Assembly: GCA_005804885.1 (NCBI GenBank)
Contig: SYOX01000149.1
Location: 1-64,000 of the forward strand
Source of the DNA: Pseudomonadota bacterium
GTDB lineage: Bacteria; Myxococcota_A; Bradymonadia; Bradymonadales; GCA-2716585
Direction: 5' to 3'
Length of the DNA stretch: 64,000 nt
Shown piece by piece: positions 19,026 through 28,271 of this stretch (position 1 is the first letter of the stretch; each line of letters begins with the position of its first letter). The translations under genes were made by a program, and so were the position numbers. The notes under the pieces are model-generated. The model had not been told where the DNA came from and searched no databases. It saw nothing but the letters and a program-made list of their open reading frames with translations.

Positions 19026-20231
19026 ATGACCTTGACACCCAACGACCTGATCGGGCGCGCCGCGCCGCTGGCCCTGGCGCTCTGCCTGAGCGCCTGCGCC
19101 TCGTCCGCCCCCATCCTGCCCCGCGACCAGAGCGGCGTCATCAGCCTGGGCGAGTACCTCGATCAGGTCGACACCTTCATCCAGGACGCCCACTGCCTCA
19201 AGTACGACGACCACGGCGAGCCGGTCCTGGCCCAGTGCCCCGCCTCCCTGGCCGCCCTCGTCAAGCGCCCCACCGAGGTCAAGCTCTCGGGCCAGGCCGT
19301 CGAGCACAACCGGGGCTTCTTCGCCGCCGACCTGGGCGTGAAGGACTTCGCGCCGCTGGCCTCCACGGGCTACATCTACCTGCACGACACGCTCGTCTTC
19401 GGCGGCGCCCGGTACACCCTGGGCAAGTTCGAGGACATGAGCCCTCGCAACCAGCGCGACCTCCGGGTGCTGTGCGACACCCCCGCCAACGAGCGCCCCT
19501 GGGTCGGCGTCGTCGAGGAGATCTTCGTCGGCTGCGCCTACCGCCAGATCCAGAAGGCCAGCGACGCGAAGGACGAGATCGCCCTGTCCACCACCTTCGA
19601 GCGCGAGATGAGCGCCGGCGCCGGCACCTTCCTCGTCCGCGACCCCGAGGCCCCCTGGACTCACGAGGGCCGGACCTGCGATCAAAAGGTCGCCGTCGGC
19701 GCCCGCATCACCCTCGTCGAGGACCTGTGCCGGGACCACACCCGCCCGCTGGCCCCTCAACCCTGCGAGATCGCGCTGGACAGCCAGCCGGGCAAGCAGT
19801 TCATCGACAGCGAGGGCCTCAAGATCCAGCGCAGCTGCGACAGCCTCCTGGGCAGCCAGCGCGCCCTGATCACCACCACCCTCAAGCCCTCCATCTCCGC
19901 CGTCGCCAGCCAGTTCAAGCGCAATGACGCCAGCAATGACCCCCGCACCATCGAGCTCGAGGTCGTCACCGTCGGCGACTGGAAGCCGCTGGCCAGCAAG
20001 AGCTGGTCGTGGAACGGTCAGGACGCGAGCGGCGACAAGGACACCCGCTTCGAAGAGGACGCCCTCTACGGCGGCAACCTCCAGTTCGAGGTCCCCGTCC
20101 AGGCCGACACCGGCGAGTTCTCCTTCCAACTGCGGATCAAGACCTGCACCTGGGGCAAGCAGGCCTCCTGCTCCATCTCAAGGACCCAGCCCTTCAAGAT
20201 CGAGCCCATCGCCGCCCAGCCCGCCCCCTGA
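19026..20231 (+). CDS. Unknown lipoprotein, 401 residues
   Basis: A lipoprotein signal (ALCLSACASS, lipidated Cys25) and an AAGGAG ribosome site 5 bp before the ATG make the start firm. The body is of mixed strands and helices with several cysteines (for example HCLKYDD, GRTCDQK, KTCTWG). I do not recognise a family. It lies 51 bp after the phosphotransferase-like gene on the same strand and is probably the last gene of a three-gene operon, since a strong terminator follows its stop codon by 28 bp. Confidence 0.8.
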   Translation: MTLTPNDLIGRAAPLALALCLSACASSAPILPRDQSGVISLGEYLDQVDTFIQDAHCLKYDDHGEPVLAQCPASLAALVKRPTEVKLSGQAVEHNRGFFAADLGVKDFAPLASTGYIYLHDTLVFGGARYTLGKFEDMSPRNQRDLRVLCDTPANERPWVGVVEEIFVGCAYRQIQKASDAKDEIALSTTFEREMSAGAGTFLVRDPEAPWTHEGRTCDQKVAVGARITLVEDLCRDHTRPLAPQPCEIALDSQPGKQFIDSEGLKIQRSCDSLLGSQRALITTTLKPSISAVASQFKRNDASNDPRTIELEVVTVGDWKPLASKSWSWNGQDASGDKDTRFEEDALYGGNLQFEVPVQADTGEFSFQLRIKTCTWGKQASCSISRTQPFKIEPIAAQPAP

Positions 20232-20258
20232 TCCCACGCCCAGCAGCAAGAAAAAAAG

Positions 20259-20302
20259 AACCCGCCTTGGAGGATGGCTCGTACCATCCTCCGAGGCGGG
20301 TT
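20259..20302. terminator. Strong bidirectional intrinsic terminator
   Basis: A 19-bp stem (20259-20277 pairing with 20284-20302, one G-T pair) with a 6-nt loop CTCGTA. Read on the minus strand it is followed by a T-rich tract (TTCTTTTTTTC), so it best ends the minus-strand operon arriving from 22132. It also sits 28 bp after the plus-strand stop at 20231 and is followed there by TTGTTGT. Confidence 0.85.
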
Positions 20303-20531
20303 GTTGTCCTCTGCCCGCTTGAACGTCAGGACCCCTGAAGAGAAAAACAAACCCATAGGGTTTGTTTGTGCCGGTCAACCTCCTCTTCAGGAGGTGCCAG
20401 AATCCCCACCAGGCCGTCCGCCTTGATAAATAATCGCCACCCACGGATATAGCACGGCGCCATCCTGAACACAACTCTTCTCAAGGGCGCTTCGCCACAT
20501 CGAATAAGGATGCGCCCGGCCCTCGCCAGGT
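20303..20531. other. Intergenic with a second nested hairpin
   Basis: Between two converging operons. At 20334-20391 a 9-bp stem (CCTGAAGAG at 20334-20342 with its complement at 20383-20391) encloses a tight 10-bp hairpin (AAACAAACCC at 20345-20354, loop ATA, complement at 20358-20367). This could be a backup terminator or a small structured RNA. Nothing coding is supported here. Confidence 0.55.
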
Positions 20532-20933
20532 TCACTCCTCCTCCGAAAAAAACAGCCCGACCTCGTAGACCGGCCCCGGATCGACCTCCGGCAGCTCGAT
20601 CAACGCCCTGAGCGCCGCCTCGCGCTGCCTGGGCGCCAGCAGGCTCTCGCGCAGATCCGCCGCCACGACCTCCGCCTCCACCCCCGTAGGCAGACCCCCA
20701 TCGACCGCCTCAAGCCTCGCCAGCGCCGCGTCGACCGGGTGCACCACGCCCAGCGAGCGCGACCGCAGCAGCCACACGAGGCGAAGCTCAGGATCGGCCA
20801 CAAGCCCCTCCCTCAACGCCCTCAGCTCACCGCGCTGGCCCTCGCCGCAACGCCCCAGCGCCTCGTCCAGCAGCACCAGCAACGCGGCCGCGCCATCCCC
20901 AGCGCGCGCCCCGAGATCGTCATAAACGTTCAC
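20532..20933 (-). CDS. Unknown small protein, 133 residues
   Basis: Starts at a GTG whose bases overlap the stop of the upstream gene (GTGA, 20930-20933), which implies translational coupling. It is predicted mostly helical, Leu/Ala/Arg-rich in the middle, and ends with an acidic FFSEEE tail. No signal peptide or membrane segment. I do not recognise it. It probably works with the upstream 400-residue protein. Confidence 0.6.
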   Translation of the reverse strand: MNVYDDLGARAGDGAAALLVLLDEALGRCGEGQRGELRALREGLVADPELRLVWLLRSRSLGVVHPVDAALARLEAVDGGLPTGVEAEVVAADLRESLLAPRQREAALRALIELPEVDPGPVYEVGLFFSEEE

Positions 20934-22132
20934 CGCGGCTCCCCCCCTCTTCCCGCCGCGCGCCCCAGCGCGACCACCAGCCGCTCAAAGGCCTCCGACT
21001 GACCCACGACCAGCGACGCCTCCGCCGCCAACGCCCGCGCCTCCGCGATCCTCCCCGCCCCAAGGCGCCTGGCCGACAAGGCCGCCTGCGCCTCCCCCAG
21101 CAACCTCGGCGCCGTCGGGTGCTCCGGATCAAGCGCCAGCGCCGCCTCCACGTGCCCCAGGGCGACCTCCGGCTCCCTGCTCCCGTAGGCCGCCAACAGC
21201 AGCGCCTCCACCAGCACACCCCGGAAGCCCACATCCCCCTCCCACATCGCCGAACGCGCACCGCACCACCGCGCGCTCTCCTCCAGCGCCTCCCCCACCG
21301 ACGACAACCCCCCCTCATCACCCCGCAGGGACAGCGACCACGCCGCCCTCACCCCCACCTCCACGCAGCGCCTCCTCAAGAGCCACGCCTCAGGCTCGAC
21401 CCCCAGGCCCATCACGGCCAGCTCCAGCGCCGCCTCCTCGCCACCCCCGACCCCACGCGAGATCGCCGCGTCCTCCACCGCCTTGATCTGCGCCAACAAC
21501 CCCCCCACGCACCTCCCGCGCCAGCGCTCCCCCTCCTCCTCACCCCCCCACCAACGCACCACCAGCCCCCAATGCATCAAGGCCCGATCCCAATCCCGCG
21601 CCTCCAACGCCTCGACCGCGCCACGCCCCTGCGCCTCCAACAACGCCCGCCACACGCCCGCCCGCGCCCGCCCAAGCGCCCCGATCCCCACCCCGGCCTG
21701 CCCCGCCAGCAGACCCTCCAGACCCCCATCATCGCCCAACACCCGCTCATGAAGCCCCATCGCCCGCGACAACCAACGCCCCCCTCCCTCCACATCCCCC
21801 ATCCCCAGCGCCGACCACCCCCAACCCTCGAAGATGACCGCGCTCGCCCTCCCCACCAACACCTCTTCCTCACATATTATATTCCATAAAACCCATAAAC
21901 CCCATAAATCATCGCCAGCACCCAACGCTGCCTCCAGCGCACCGCGCCATCGCTCCGAAGACACCAGCGCCGCCAGCGCCCCAAGACCCTCCAGCCTGTC
22001 GCAAGCCCGACCGGGATCCAGCCCCTCACCCTTCAACCCCGCCAGCACACGACCCAGAAGCTCGACGACCTCCAACGCCGCCATCACCTCCAACAGCTCC
22101 TCCCCCTCCATCTCCCCCGGCCCGCTCCCCAT
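20930..22132 (-). CDS. Unknown helical-repeat protein, 400 residues
   Basis: The ATG at 22132 gives MGSGPGEMEGEELLEVMAAL. The sequence is rich in Ala, Leu, Glu, Gly and Trp, with repeated helix pairs (for example VALGHVEAALALDPEHPTAP near residue 330) that look like TPR units. It has no signal peptide, so it is probably cytoplasmic and a scaffold, but no family is certain. It is divergent from the alpha/beta hydrolase, with only 57 bp between the starts, so their promoters must overlap. Confidence 0.6.
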   Translation of the reverse strand: MGSGPGEMEGEELLEVMAALEVVELLGRVLAGLKGEGLDPGRACDRLEGLGALAALVSSERWRGALEAALGAGDDLWGLWVLWNIICEEEVLVGRASAVIFEGWGWSALGMGDVEGGGRWLSRAMGLHERVLGDDGGLEGLLAGQAGVGIGALGRARAGVWRALLEAQGRGAVEALEARDWDRALMHWGLVVRWWGGEEEGERWRGRCVGGLLAQIKAVEDAAISRGVGGGEEAALELAVMGLGVEPEAWLLRRRCVEVGVRAAWSLSLRGDEGGLSSVGEALEESARWCGARSAMWEGDVGFRGVLVEALLLAAYGSREPEVALGHVEAALALDPEHPTAPRLLGEAQAALSARRLGAGRIAEARALAAEASLVVGQSEAFERLVVALGRAAGRGGEPR

Positions 22133-22189
22133 CCCACACCCTCTTGTGCTATCCTCACCCGCACAGAAACACCTGAACAAGAAGTGCCC

Positions 22190-22999
22190 ATGCCCAACGC
22201 CAGAATCCAGAACCAGCCCCGCCCCTTCAACCTCCACTACGAACGCACCGGGCGCGGCGAACCCCTCCTGCTCATCCGCGGCCTCGGGCGATCCTCGCGC
22301 TTCTGGGGCCGCATCTTCAACGACCTCGGCCGCGAGTTCGACGTCATCGCCTTCGACAACCGCGGCATCGGACGCTCACAAGCTCCCCTGAGCCTCTACT
22401 CCACCGCCACCCTCGCCCGAGACTGCGTCGGCCTCCTCGACGCCCTCAACCTCCCCCGCGTCCACGTCTTCGGCATGAGCCTCGGCGGCATGATCGCCCA
22501 GGAGCTCGCCCTCCTTCACCGCGATCGCGTCGGCCGCCTCATCCTCGGCTGCACCACCCCTGGCGGCCTCCACGCCCTCCGCCCCCCCTCCGACGTCGCC
22601 GCGAACATGCTCCGCAACGCCACCCTCCCCCTCGAAGCCCGCAACCGCCGCATCGCCGAACACATCCTCTCCGAGGACTTCATCCGCCAGAACCCCCAGA
22701 TCCTCGACCAGTGGCTCGCCTGGTTCCAACAAGAACCCCTCCGCAAGCGCGACCTCCTCAGACAGCTCGCCGCCGCCGCCAGCCACGACACCTGGGAGAG
22801 ACTCCCGCACCTCAAGCCCGCGACGCTGGCCCTGACCGGCGACGCCGACAAGCTCATCCCCTGCCAGAACTCGCGACTGCTGGCCGAACGCATCCCCGAT
22901 GCCAGAGCTCACTTCATCAAGGGCGCAGGACACGACTTCACGACGGAGCGCCCCGAAGAGGCGCTGGAGATCATCGTCGACTTTCTGTTGCGCGCCTGA
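22190..22999 (+). CDS. Alpha/beta-hydrolase fold protein
   Basis: 269 residues, the usual size for the family, with no signal peptide. The fold marks are in order: an oxyanion region (LLLIRGLGRSSRFWG, about 25-39), the nucleophile elbow GMSLGG (Ser near 94), the acid in LTGDADKLIP (near 220) and the catalytic His in GAGHDFTTE (near 248). This could be an esterase, lipase, haloperoxidase-like enzyme or 3-oxoadipate enol-lactonase relative; the substrate cannot be told. A GTG two codons upstream is an alternative start. Its 3' end overlaps the converging ABC permease gene by 29 bp. Confidence 0.85.
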   Translation: MPNARIQNQPRPFNLHYERTGRGEPLLLIRGLGRSSRFWGRIFNDLGREFDVIAFDNRGIGRSQAPLSLYSTATLARDCVGLLDALNLPRVHVFGMSLGGMIAQELALLHRDRVGRLILGCTTPGGLHALRPPSDVAANMLRNATLPLEARNRRIAEHILSEDFIRQNPQILDQWLAWFQQEPLRKRDLLRQLAAAASHDTWERLPHLKPATLALTGDADKLIPCQNSRLLAERIPDARAHFIKGAGHDFTTERPEEALEIIVDFLLRA

Positions 23000-24929
23000 C
23001 CTCGCGCGCTCGGGTGGCCAGCTTGTACGCGTCGACCGAGGCCGCCACGTTGGCCAGCCCCAGACCGCACCCCAGCAACATCGACACCACCATGATCACC
23101 GCGCCGCGGCCCATCTCGCCCAGGTAGACCTGCCCCGCGCCGGGTATCACCCCGCTCAACAGCGCCGCCAGCGCCGGATCGCCCGACTCCACCGTCTCCG
23201 GCGTGGAGACCTCGTCCAGCAGCGCCATCGACGCCCAGATGAAGAAGACCGTCGCCCACACCAGCAACACCCCGCCGAGCACCAGCGTCCCCGCCATGTC
23301 CGAGCCGCTGTTCTCCGTAAAGAGCAACACGCTGGCGTTGAGCAGCACGAAGGGCGACACCCCGAAGAGCACCAGGCTCTCCTTGGCCGACAGCCCCAGC
23401 ACCAGCACCATCGCCGCCCACACCCCCAACATCACCCCGCCCGGCAAGAGCCGGCGAGGCGCCGTGCGAACGACGATCAACAAGGGCGGCACGAAGACGA
23501 GGGACCAGCCGATCAGCAGACAGAAGGGGATCGCGTCCTCGTCCTGAAAGAAGACCATCGGCCACATGAACATGAAGGTCGACACATAGATGAAGGTCGA
23601 CACCGACGGAAAGGCGGCCCGCATCGGGCTCTCGGCCACGAGACTGTAGAAGACCCCCACGGCCCCCACGAAGGTCAGCCCCACCACCATCGCCACGCAC
23701 GACCCCACCGCCCCGAGCAAGGGCAGATCCTCGTCCATCAAGCCCGCCGCCAGGCCCGCCGGCAACACCCAGGCCGAAAAACACAAGGCCAGCCGCCACA
23801 CCGCCGACAGCTTCCCCGAGACGATCTCCCACGGGCTCATGTAGGTCAGCTTGAGCAGATCCAGCGTCTGCTCTCGCTTCTCCTGCGCGAAGACGCTCGA
23901 CCCTATCGCCAGACTGAAGATGCACGCCGTGAAGAACACGAAGTTGAGCCCGATCAAGAAGATCTCGGCCGCCTCCGATTCGTTCGTGGTCACCCCGAGC
24001 ACCACCCCGCTGACGATCCCCAGCGCCGCGCAAGCCCCAAGCTGGTGCCACGGCCGACCCTTGCGGACCCACTCGCGCCACGCCACCGGGTTGCCCCAGA
24101 CCCCCGCGGCCCGAGACGCCGTCGGCACGATCGCAGCCCCGTCCCGGCGCTGGCTCAAGCTCCGGCTGCCGCGCACCCCCCGCCGCAGGAGCAGCGCCGA
24201 GGCCACCACCCCCAGCCCGCCAAGCCCGAAGTTCACCGCCGCCGCGATCCACCACGAGGCCCCGATCGTCAGCGGCTCGACCACCGCGAAGGTCAGCGCC
24301 AGCGGCCCATGCCAGAAGTAGAACCAGCTCGGATCCACGAGGAACAGAAAGAACAACGACACCAGCATCAGCACGAGCAGCGTGTAGGTCGCCGTCGCCG
24401 CGCCCACCGGCGACTGCGACGCCAGCGACGAGGCCGACATCGACACCCCCAGGAACATCGCCGCCGTGGCCATCGTCAACGTAAAGACCCGCACCACGTC
24501 CATCGGCTCGACGCCCCCGAGCAGCGCCGCGAAGAAGAGCACCGGCACATTGCTGGAGACGACCAGCGCGATGAGCCCGAGCCGTGAGGCGAACTTGCCA
24601 AACGCGATCTGCCCATAGCTCAGGTGCGTCAACAAGAGCAGCTGCAGCGACCCCTCGGCCCGCTCGTCCACGATGGCGCCGGCCCCGATCAAGGGCACCA
24701 GCAACACCACCAGCCCGTACTGCACGAAGGCGAAGGTCCGAAAGAGCACCTGGCCCAGGTCCGGCGAGTGGCTGATCGGCTGGTTCAACCCCGTCATGAA
24801 TGAGTCCCAGGCCACCACCACGATCACGAAGAAGAGCAGCCCCACGTAGGCCGTCCTCATCCCGAAGTGGCCCACGGTCCTGACCCGCTCAAAAAACTCC
24901 CGGCGCAGCAACGCCGCCAGCGGCCTCAT
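22971..24929 (-). CDS. ABC-2 type transporter permease
   Basis: 652 residues with about twelve hydrophobic segments arranged as two similar halves. The N-terminus RREFFERVRTVGHF followed by a membrane span, and the IVDERAEGSLQLLLLTHLS segment, are typical of ABC-2 permeases (NosY/GldF-like). A second such segment, VFAQEKREQTLDLLKLTYMSPWEI, starts the second half, so this looks like a two-permease fusion. Its ATG overlaps the stop of the ATPase gene (ATGA), so the two are coupled. Function: export, or membrane-remodelling drive, together with the next two genes. Confidence 0.9.
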   Translation of the reverse strand: MRPLAALLRREFFERVRTVGHFGMRTAYVGLLFFVIVVVAWDSFMTGLNQPISHSPDLGQVLFRTFAFVQYGLVVLLVPLIGAGAIVDERAEGSLQLLLLTHLSYGQIAFGKFASRLGLIALVVSSNVPVLFFAALLGGVEPMDVVRVFTLTMATAAMFLGVSMSASSLASQSPVGAATATYTLLVLMLVSLFFLFLVDPSWFYFWHGPLALTFAVVEPLTIGASWWIAAAVNFGLGGLGVVASALLLRRGVRGSRSLSQRRDGAAIVPTASRAAGVWGNPVAWREWVRKGRPWHQLGACAALGIVSGVVLGVTTNESEAAEIFLIGLNFVFFTACIFSLAIGSSVFAQEKREQTLDLLKLTYMSPWEIVSGKLSAVWRLALCFSAWVLPAGLAAGLMDEDLPLLGAVGSCVAMVVGLTFVGAVGVFYSLVAESPMRAAFPSVSTFIYVSTFMFMWPMVFFQDEDAIPFCLLIGWSLVFVPPLLIVVRTAPRRLLPGGVMLGVWAAMVLVLGLSAKESLVLFGVSPFVLLNASVLLFTENSGSDMAGTLVLGGVLLVWATVFFIWASMALLDEVSTPETVESGDPALAALLSGVIPGAGQVYLGEMGRGAVIMVVSMLLGCGLGLANVAASVDAYKLATRAREVRRATESRR

Positions 24930-25903
24930 TCCCCACCCTCGTCGTCGCCCAACCCGAGATCCTGGGTCAAATGCAAGAAGATCTCCTCCAACGACGGGTT
25001 GACCGGCTCCAGGTACTCCATCGCAAAGCCACCCCGGTACAACACCCCCACCACGTCCGAAGGCGCCAGCGCCACCGACCCGGGCGTCACCTTGATCAAG
25101 CTCCGCTCCTCGACGATCACCTCCACCCCGAAGGCCTCCCGCAGCACCAGCACCGCCCTCCCGGTCGCCCCCTCCTCATGCTCGCCCTCCGGGTCGCCAG
25201 CCTCGCCGACTCTGACGTGGATGCGCGGCGGCGCCACCTGCCCGGCCACCTCGTCGATGGTCCCACAGGCCCGTAACTTACCCCGCGCGATGATCCCCAC
25301 CCGGTTGCAGAGGTGGGACAGCTCCGGCAGGATGTGGCTCGACAGGATGATCGTCTTGCCCATCCCAGACAGCTCCTTGAGGATCTCGCGGACCTCGACC
25401 CGCGCCCTCGGATCGAGGCCGCTGGCCGGCTCGTCCAGGATCAACACCTGGGGATCGTGGACCAGCGCGCGCGCCAGCCCCAGCCGCTGCTGCATCCCCC
25501 GCGAGAGCGCACCGACGGTCTCCTCGGCCTTGGAGCTCAGATCCACCAGATCCAGCAGATCCGCCACGACCTTCGCCCGCGCCGATCCAGGCACCTTGTA
25601 CGCCGCCGCGAAGAAGGCCAGGTACTCCGCCACCCGCATCTCGCGGTAGACCCCGAAGAAGTCCGGCATGTAGCCCACGAGGGCCCGCACCTTCTGCGGA
25701 TCCTTGACCACGTCCACGCCGCCGACCCAGGCCTGCCCCTCGCTCGGCGACAGCAAGGTCGCCAGGATCTTCATCGTCGTGGTCTTGCCCGCGCCGTTCG
25801 GGCCGATGAACCCGAAGAGATCACCCTTGTCGAGCTTCAGATCGAGGTTGTCGAGCGCCAGAAAGCCCCCGTACCACTTCGTCAACCCCTTCGTCTCGAT
25901 CAT
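24926..25903 (-). CDS. ABC transporter ATP-binding protein
   Basis: 325 residues. Walker A GPNGAGKTT (near 36-44), a Q-loop-region MPDFFGVYREM, signature LSRGMQQRLGLARAL (near 134), Walker B VLILDEPASGLDP (near 153) and the switch His in ILSSHILPELSHLC are all present. The C-terminal extra domain (about 225-325) is usual for CcmA/NatA/GldA-type exporters. It begins 12 bp after the upstream membrane-protein gene, with an AAGAGGGGG ribosome site, and overlaps the permease gene. Confidence 0.93.
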   Translation of the reverse strand: MIETKGLTKWYGGFLALDNLDLKLDKGDLFGFIGPNGAGKTTTMKILATLLSPSEGQAWVGGVDVVKDPQKVRALVGYMPDFFGVYREMRVAEYLAFFAAAYKVPGSARAKVVADLLDLVDLSSKAEETVGALSRGMQQRLGLARALVHDPQVLILDEPASGLDPRARVEVREILKELSGMGKTIILSSHILPELSHLCNRVGIIARGKLRACGTIDEVAGQVAPPRIHVRVGEAGDPEGEHEEGATGRAVLVLREAFGVEVIVEERSLIKVTPGSVALAPSDVVGVLYRGGFAMEYLEPVNPSLEEIFLHLTQDLGLGDDEGGE

Positions 25904-25915
25904 CGAGCCCCCCTC

Positions 25916-28105
25916 TTAAAAAACAAAGCGCACCAGCCCACGGGTCACCTCCGACTCAGCCCCTCGACGCGGGATCTTCACCCCCATCGCGGCCTCGACG
26001 TCCACCTGACAGGTCAAGTCACCCCGCATCGATCCCAGGCCAAAGGAGGGCAGCGCGTTGATCGAATGCCGCACGACGTTCTCCTCGATCTCCCACCCCT
26101 CAAGCACCTCATCGATCGACCGGGCATAGGTGAGCTCCTGCACCGAACGCCCTCCCCCCGGGACATCGAAGAGCTTCTCCGAGGTCCACAAGGATCCCGA
26201 TCGCAGCCAGCAGCGCCTCAACGGCACGTCGAGCAGGTTCATGATCGTGATCGTCAAGGCCATCCCCCCTCCTTCAGGCTCCTCCTCGACGATCTCCAGG
26301 CGCACGGGCACCCGCGCGTCGCGGAGCATCGAGGTCGACTCGATCGGCATCATCGCGTAGGCCGGCGCCACCACCTCCACATCTGGCCCCTGGCCCACCA
26401 GCGTCTGCGAGATCGTCGCCATCGTCGTCATGTCGTAGCGCCGACCGCCCAGCCACACGTCCTCCCCGGGTCTCGACGGCGACAGGGTCATCCGCTGCCT
26501 CGTCGTGGGGAAAAACCCATCAAGAACAAACAGATCCAACACACCACCCGCAGGCCGCGGCGACGCCTGGGCGCCATCCGGGCTGGCCCCGCCGCCCTTG
26601 GCCGCCTCGACGCCATCAGGGCGCTGGGGATCGGGCTCGTCGACGTCATCGTCAGGGGCCTGGCCGTCCGGCTCGGGGGTGAAGGTGCGCTCGGGGTTGA
26701 AGCGGGGGGCGTTTGAGCGGATGGCTTCGCCGGGCAGGTGCCACGTGACGACGCCGAAGCGGGCTTCAAAGGAGCCGCTGTCGACGGACTGGGACATGGC
26801 CAGCCAGGCCAGGGCGGAGAAGAGGGCGATGGTGGCGGGGTAGGTGAAGGAGGTCCACTCAAGGCGCCGAAGCTTGCGGAGCACGAGGTAGTCCACGGGG
26901 CCGATGATCAGGATGTAGAGCGTCAGCACGAGCAGCAGCCCGATGATGTTGATGTCGAGCTTGGGTTCGTCTTCGTGGACGACGTCCCAGGCCTTCTGCC
27001 GGTCCAGGCCGCCGGCGCGGTCGAGCAGCCACGACTCCCAGTGTTGAAGCTCGGGCGTGCGGCCGGTGCGCTCGGGGCTGGCGCGCCAGAGGGTCACGCG
27101 CCCGTCGCCGTAGGACCAGCTCCAGGTCAACGGATCGTCGGCGTTGGAGGACTCCGGGCCGGGGTGCGCGCCGGGCCGGGGCTTGGCGGCGAGCACCATG
27201 AGCCGCTGCGGCAGATCGACGAGGCCCTCTGGATTGGCGCTGCCGAAGCTGACGCCGGGGCCGAGGAGGGCGCCGATGGACGAGGGCGAGTCGATCCCCA
27301 CGAGCCCCGTCACCTCGGCGGGCAGCAGGGGGCCGAGGCGGCTGCCCGCCACGGCCTTCCAGCCCTCGTCCATGGCGACGACGAGGTGGCCGCCGCGCAC
27401 GAGCCAGGACTCCAGGGCCTCGAACTGGGCCGGGGAGAGCTTGTCGAGGCGCGGGTGGAGCCAGATCAGGGCGCTCAGGGGGTGGTAGCCGAGCCAGGTC
27501 TCCGGGAGCATGTCCGGGCTCGTCCTGGCGATACGCGCGCCCGCCCGCTCGAAGTCGAAGTCCATCGAGCCGTCGCCGTCGAGGTCCTTGAGCAGATCCT
27601 CCTTGAGGCCCGGCGGCCGCTTGTCGACGAAGGCGACGAGCCTGGCTGAGTCGTAGAGGCTGGAGACGGAGGGGGTGACCTTGCCGAGCTGCTCTCCGGT
27701 GTCGATGTCGCGGGCCACCACGGTCCAGCCGCCGTAGCGGGGCACGGGCATCGAGAGCTGGAGGCGCTTGCGGCCCCCCGAGGCGAGGTCGACCTGAAGG
27801 ACGCGGGTGGAGGTGGTGGAGCGGGCGGACACCTCGACGCGGCGGTCAGGGCCTCGGTTCTCCATCTCGACGTGGGTCGTCGCGAAGAGCCCTGGCTTGT
27901 AATAGCCGCCAAAGGCCACCTCGGCGTCCATCACGAAGGCGCGGGCCGCCTTCGGCTCCTCCTGGGCGTCGGCGACCTGCGGGTGGATCGCCGCGATCAG
28001 GGCCAGGCCGGGCGCGAGGAGCAGCAGGAGGGGCGCGCTCAGGCCCCTGCGACCCGATCGCGCGGGACTTGACTCTGCCTTCAGACGCGGTGGTTCTGGG
28101 GACAA
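25916..28105 (-). CDS. Membrane-anchored accessory protein of the ABC operon
   Basis: 729 residues. An N-terminal signal or anchor (LSAPLLLLLAPGLALIA) is followed by a strand-rich exported region. A segment like a glutamine-amidotransferase/GldG-type fold follows (ALIWLHPRLDKLSPAQFEALESWL near 205, with GGHLVVAMD). Two membrane spans lie near residues 393-445 (IIGLLLVLTLYILIIGPVDYL and the next). The end is a Pro/Asp-rich and strand-rich tail. The start is a TTG at 28105, preceded by GAGGGA at a good distance. First gene of the operon; the order membrane protein, ATPase, permease recalls Gld-type gliding ABC systems, but the assignment is inference. Confidence 0.8.
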   Translation of the reverse strand: MSPEPPRLKAESSPARSGRRGLSAPLLLLLAPGLALIAAIHPQVADAQEEPKAARAFVMDAEVAFGGYYKPGLFATTHVEMENRGPDRRVEVSARSTTSTRVLQVDLASGGRKRLQLSMPVPRYGGWTVVARDIDTGEQLGKVTPSVSSLYDSARLVAFVDKRPPGLKEDLLKDLDGDGSMDFDFERAGARIARTSPDMLPETWLGYHPLSALIWLHPRLDKLSPAQFEALESWLVRGGHLVVAMDEGWKAVAGSRLGPLLPAEVTGLVGIDSPSSIGALLGPGVSFGSANPEGLVDLPQRLMVLAAKPRPGAHPGPESSNADDPLTWSWSYGDGRVTLWRASPERTGRTPELQHWESWLLDRAGGLDRQKAWDVVHEDEPKLDINIIGLLLVLTLYILIIGPVDYLVLRKLRRLEWTSFTYPATIALFSALAWLAMSQSVDSGSFEARFGVVTWHLPGEAIRSNAPRFNPERTFTPEPDGQAPDDDVDEPDPQRPDGVEAAKGGGASPDGAQASPRPAGGVLDLFVLDGFFPTTRQRMTLSPSRPGEDVWLGGRRYDMTTMATISQTLVGQGPDVEVVAPAYAMMPIESTSMLRDARVPVRLEIVEEEPEGGGMALTITIMNLLDVPLRRCWLRSGSLWTSEKLFDVPGGGRSVQELTYARSIDEVLEGWEIEENVVRHSINALPSFGLGSMRGDLTCQVDVEAAMGVKIPRRGAESEVTRGLVRFVF

Positions 28106-28176
28106 GCGGGCTCCCTCGGCGGGGGTCTCGTGGCGACCTCAAGGTTTAACCGAAGATGGCCCGCGACGCACGACTG

Positions 28177-28205
28177 TTGTCTGGAGACGCTGAAGGTTCT
28201 AGGGT
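28177..28205 (+). promoter_or_regulatory. Candidate sigma70-type promoter for the 28272 gene
   Basis: TTGTCT (28177-28182), 17 bp, then TAGGGT (28200-28205), about 65 bp before the GTG start. The -10 element is a weak match, so this is only a candidate. Confidence 0.35.
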
Positions 28206-28271
28206 GTAGGTCCGCCTCTGGATATGGGATGAGCCCACGGGGCGTGGCTGGCACAACTCCAAGGAGGCGCC

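Noticed and set aside
13557-20129. A 2,190-residue open frame on the minus strand
   Set aside because: It lies antisense to four well-supported plus-strand genes and crosses their gaps. Its product is low-complexity Gly/Ala/Arg/Val-rich with no domain, signal peptide or ribosome site. GC-rich codon usage alone removes stops from this frame.
20326-20535. Small minus-strand open frame with KADGLVGILAPPEEEV
   Set aside because: It crosses the hairpin region, has no ribosome site, and shows no family; more likely chance.
22908-24587. A long plus-strand frame rich in His, Arg and Pro
   Set aside because: Antisense to the ABC permease, whose membrane pattern and ABC-2 motifs are certain.
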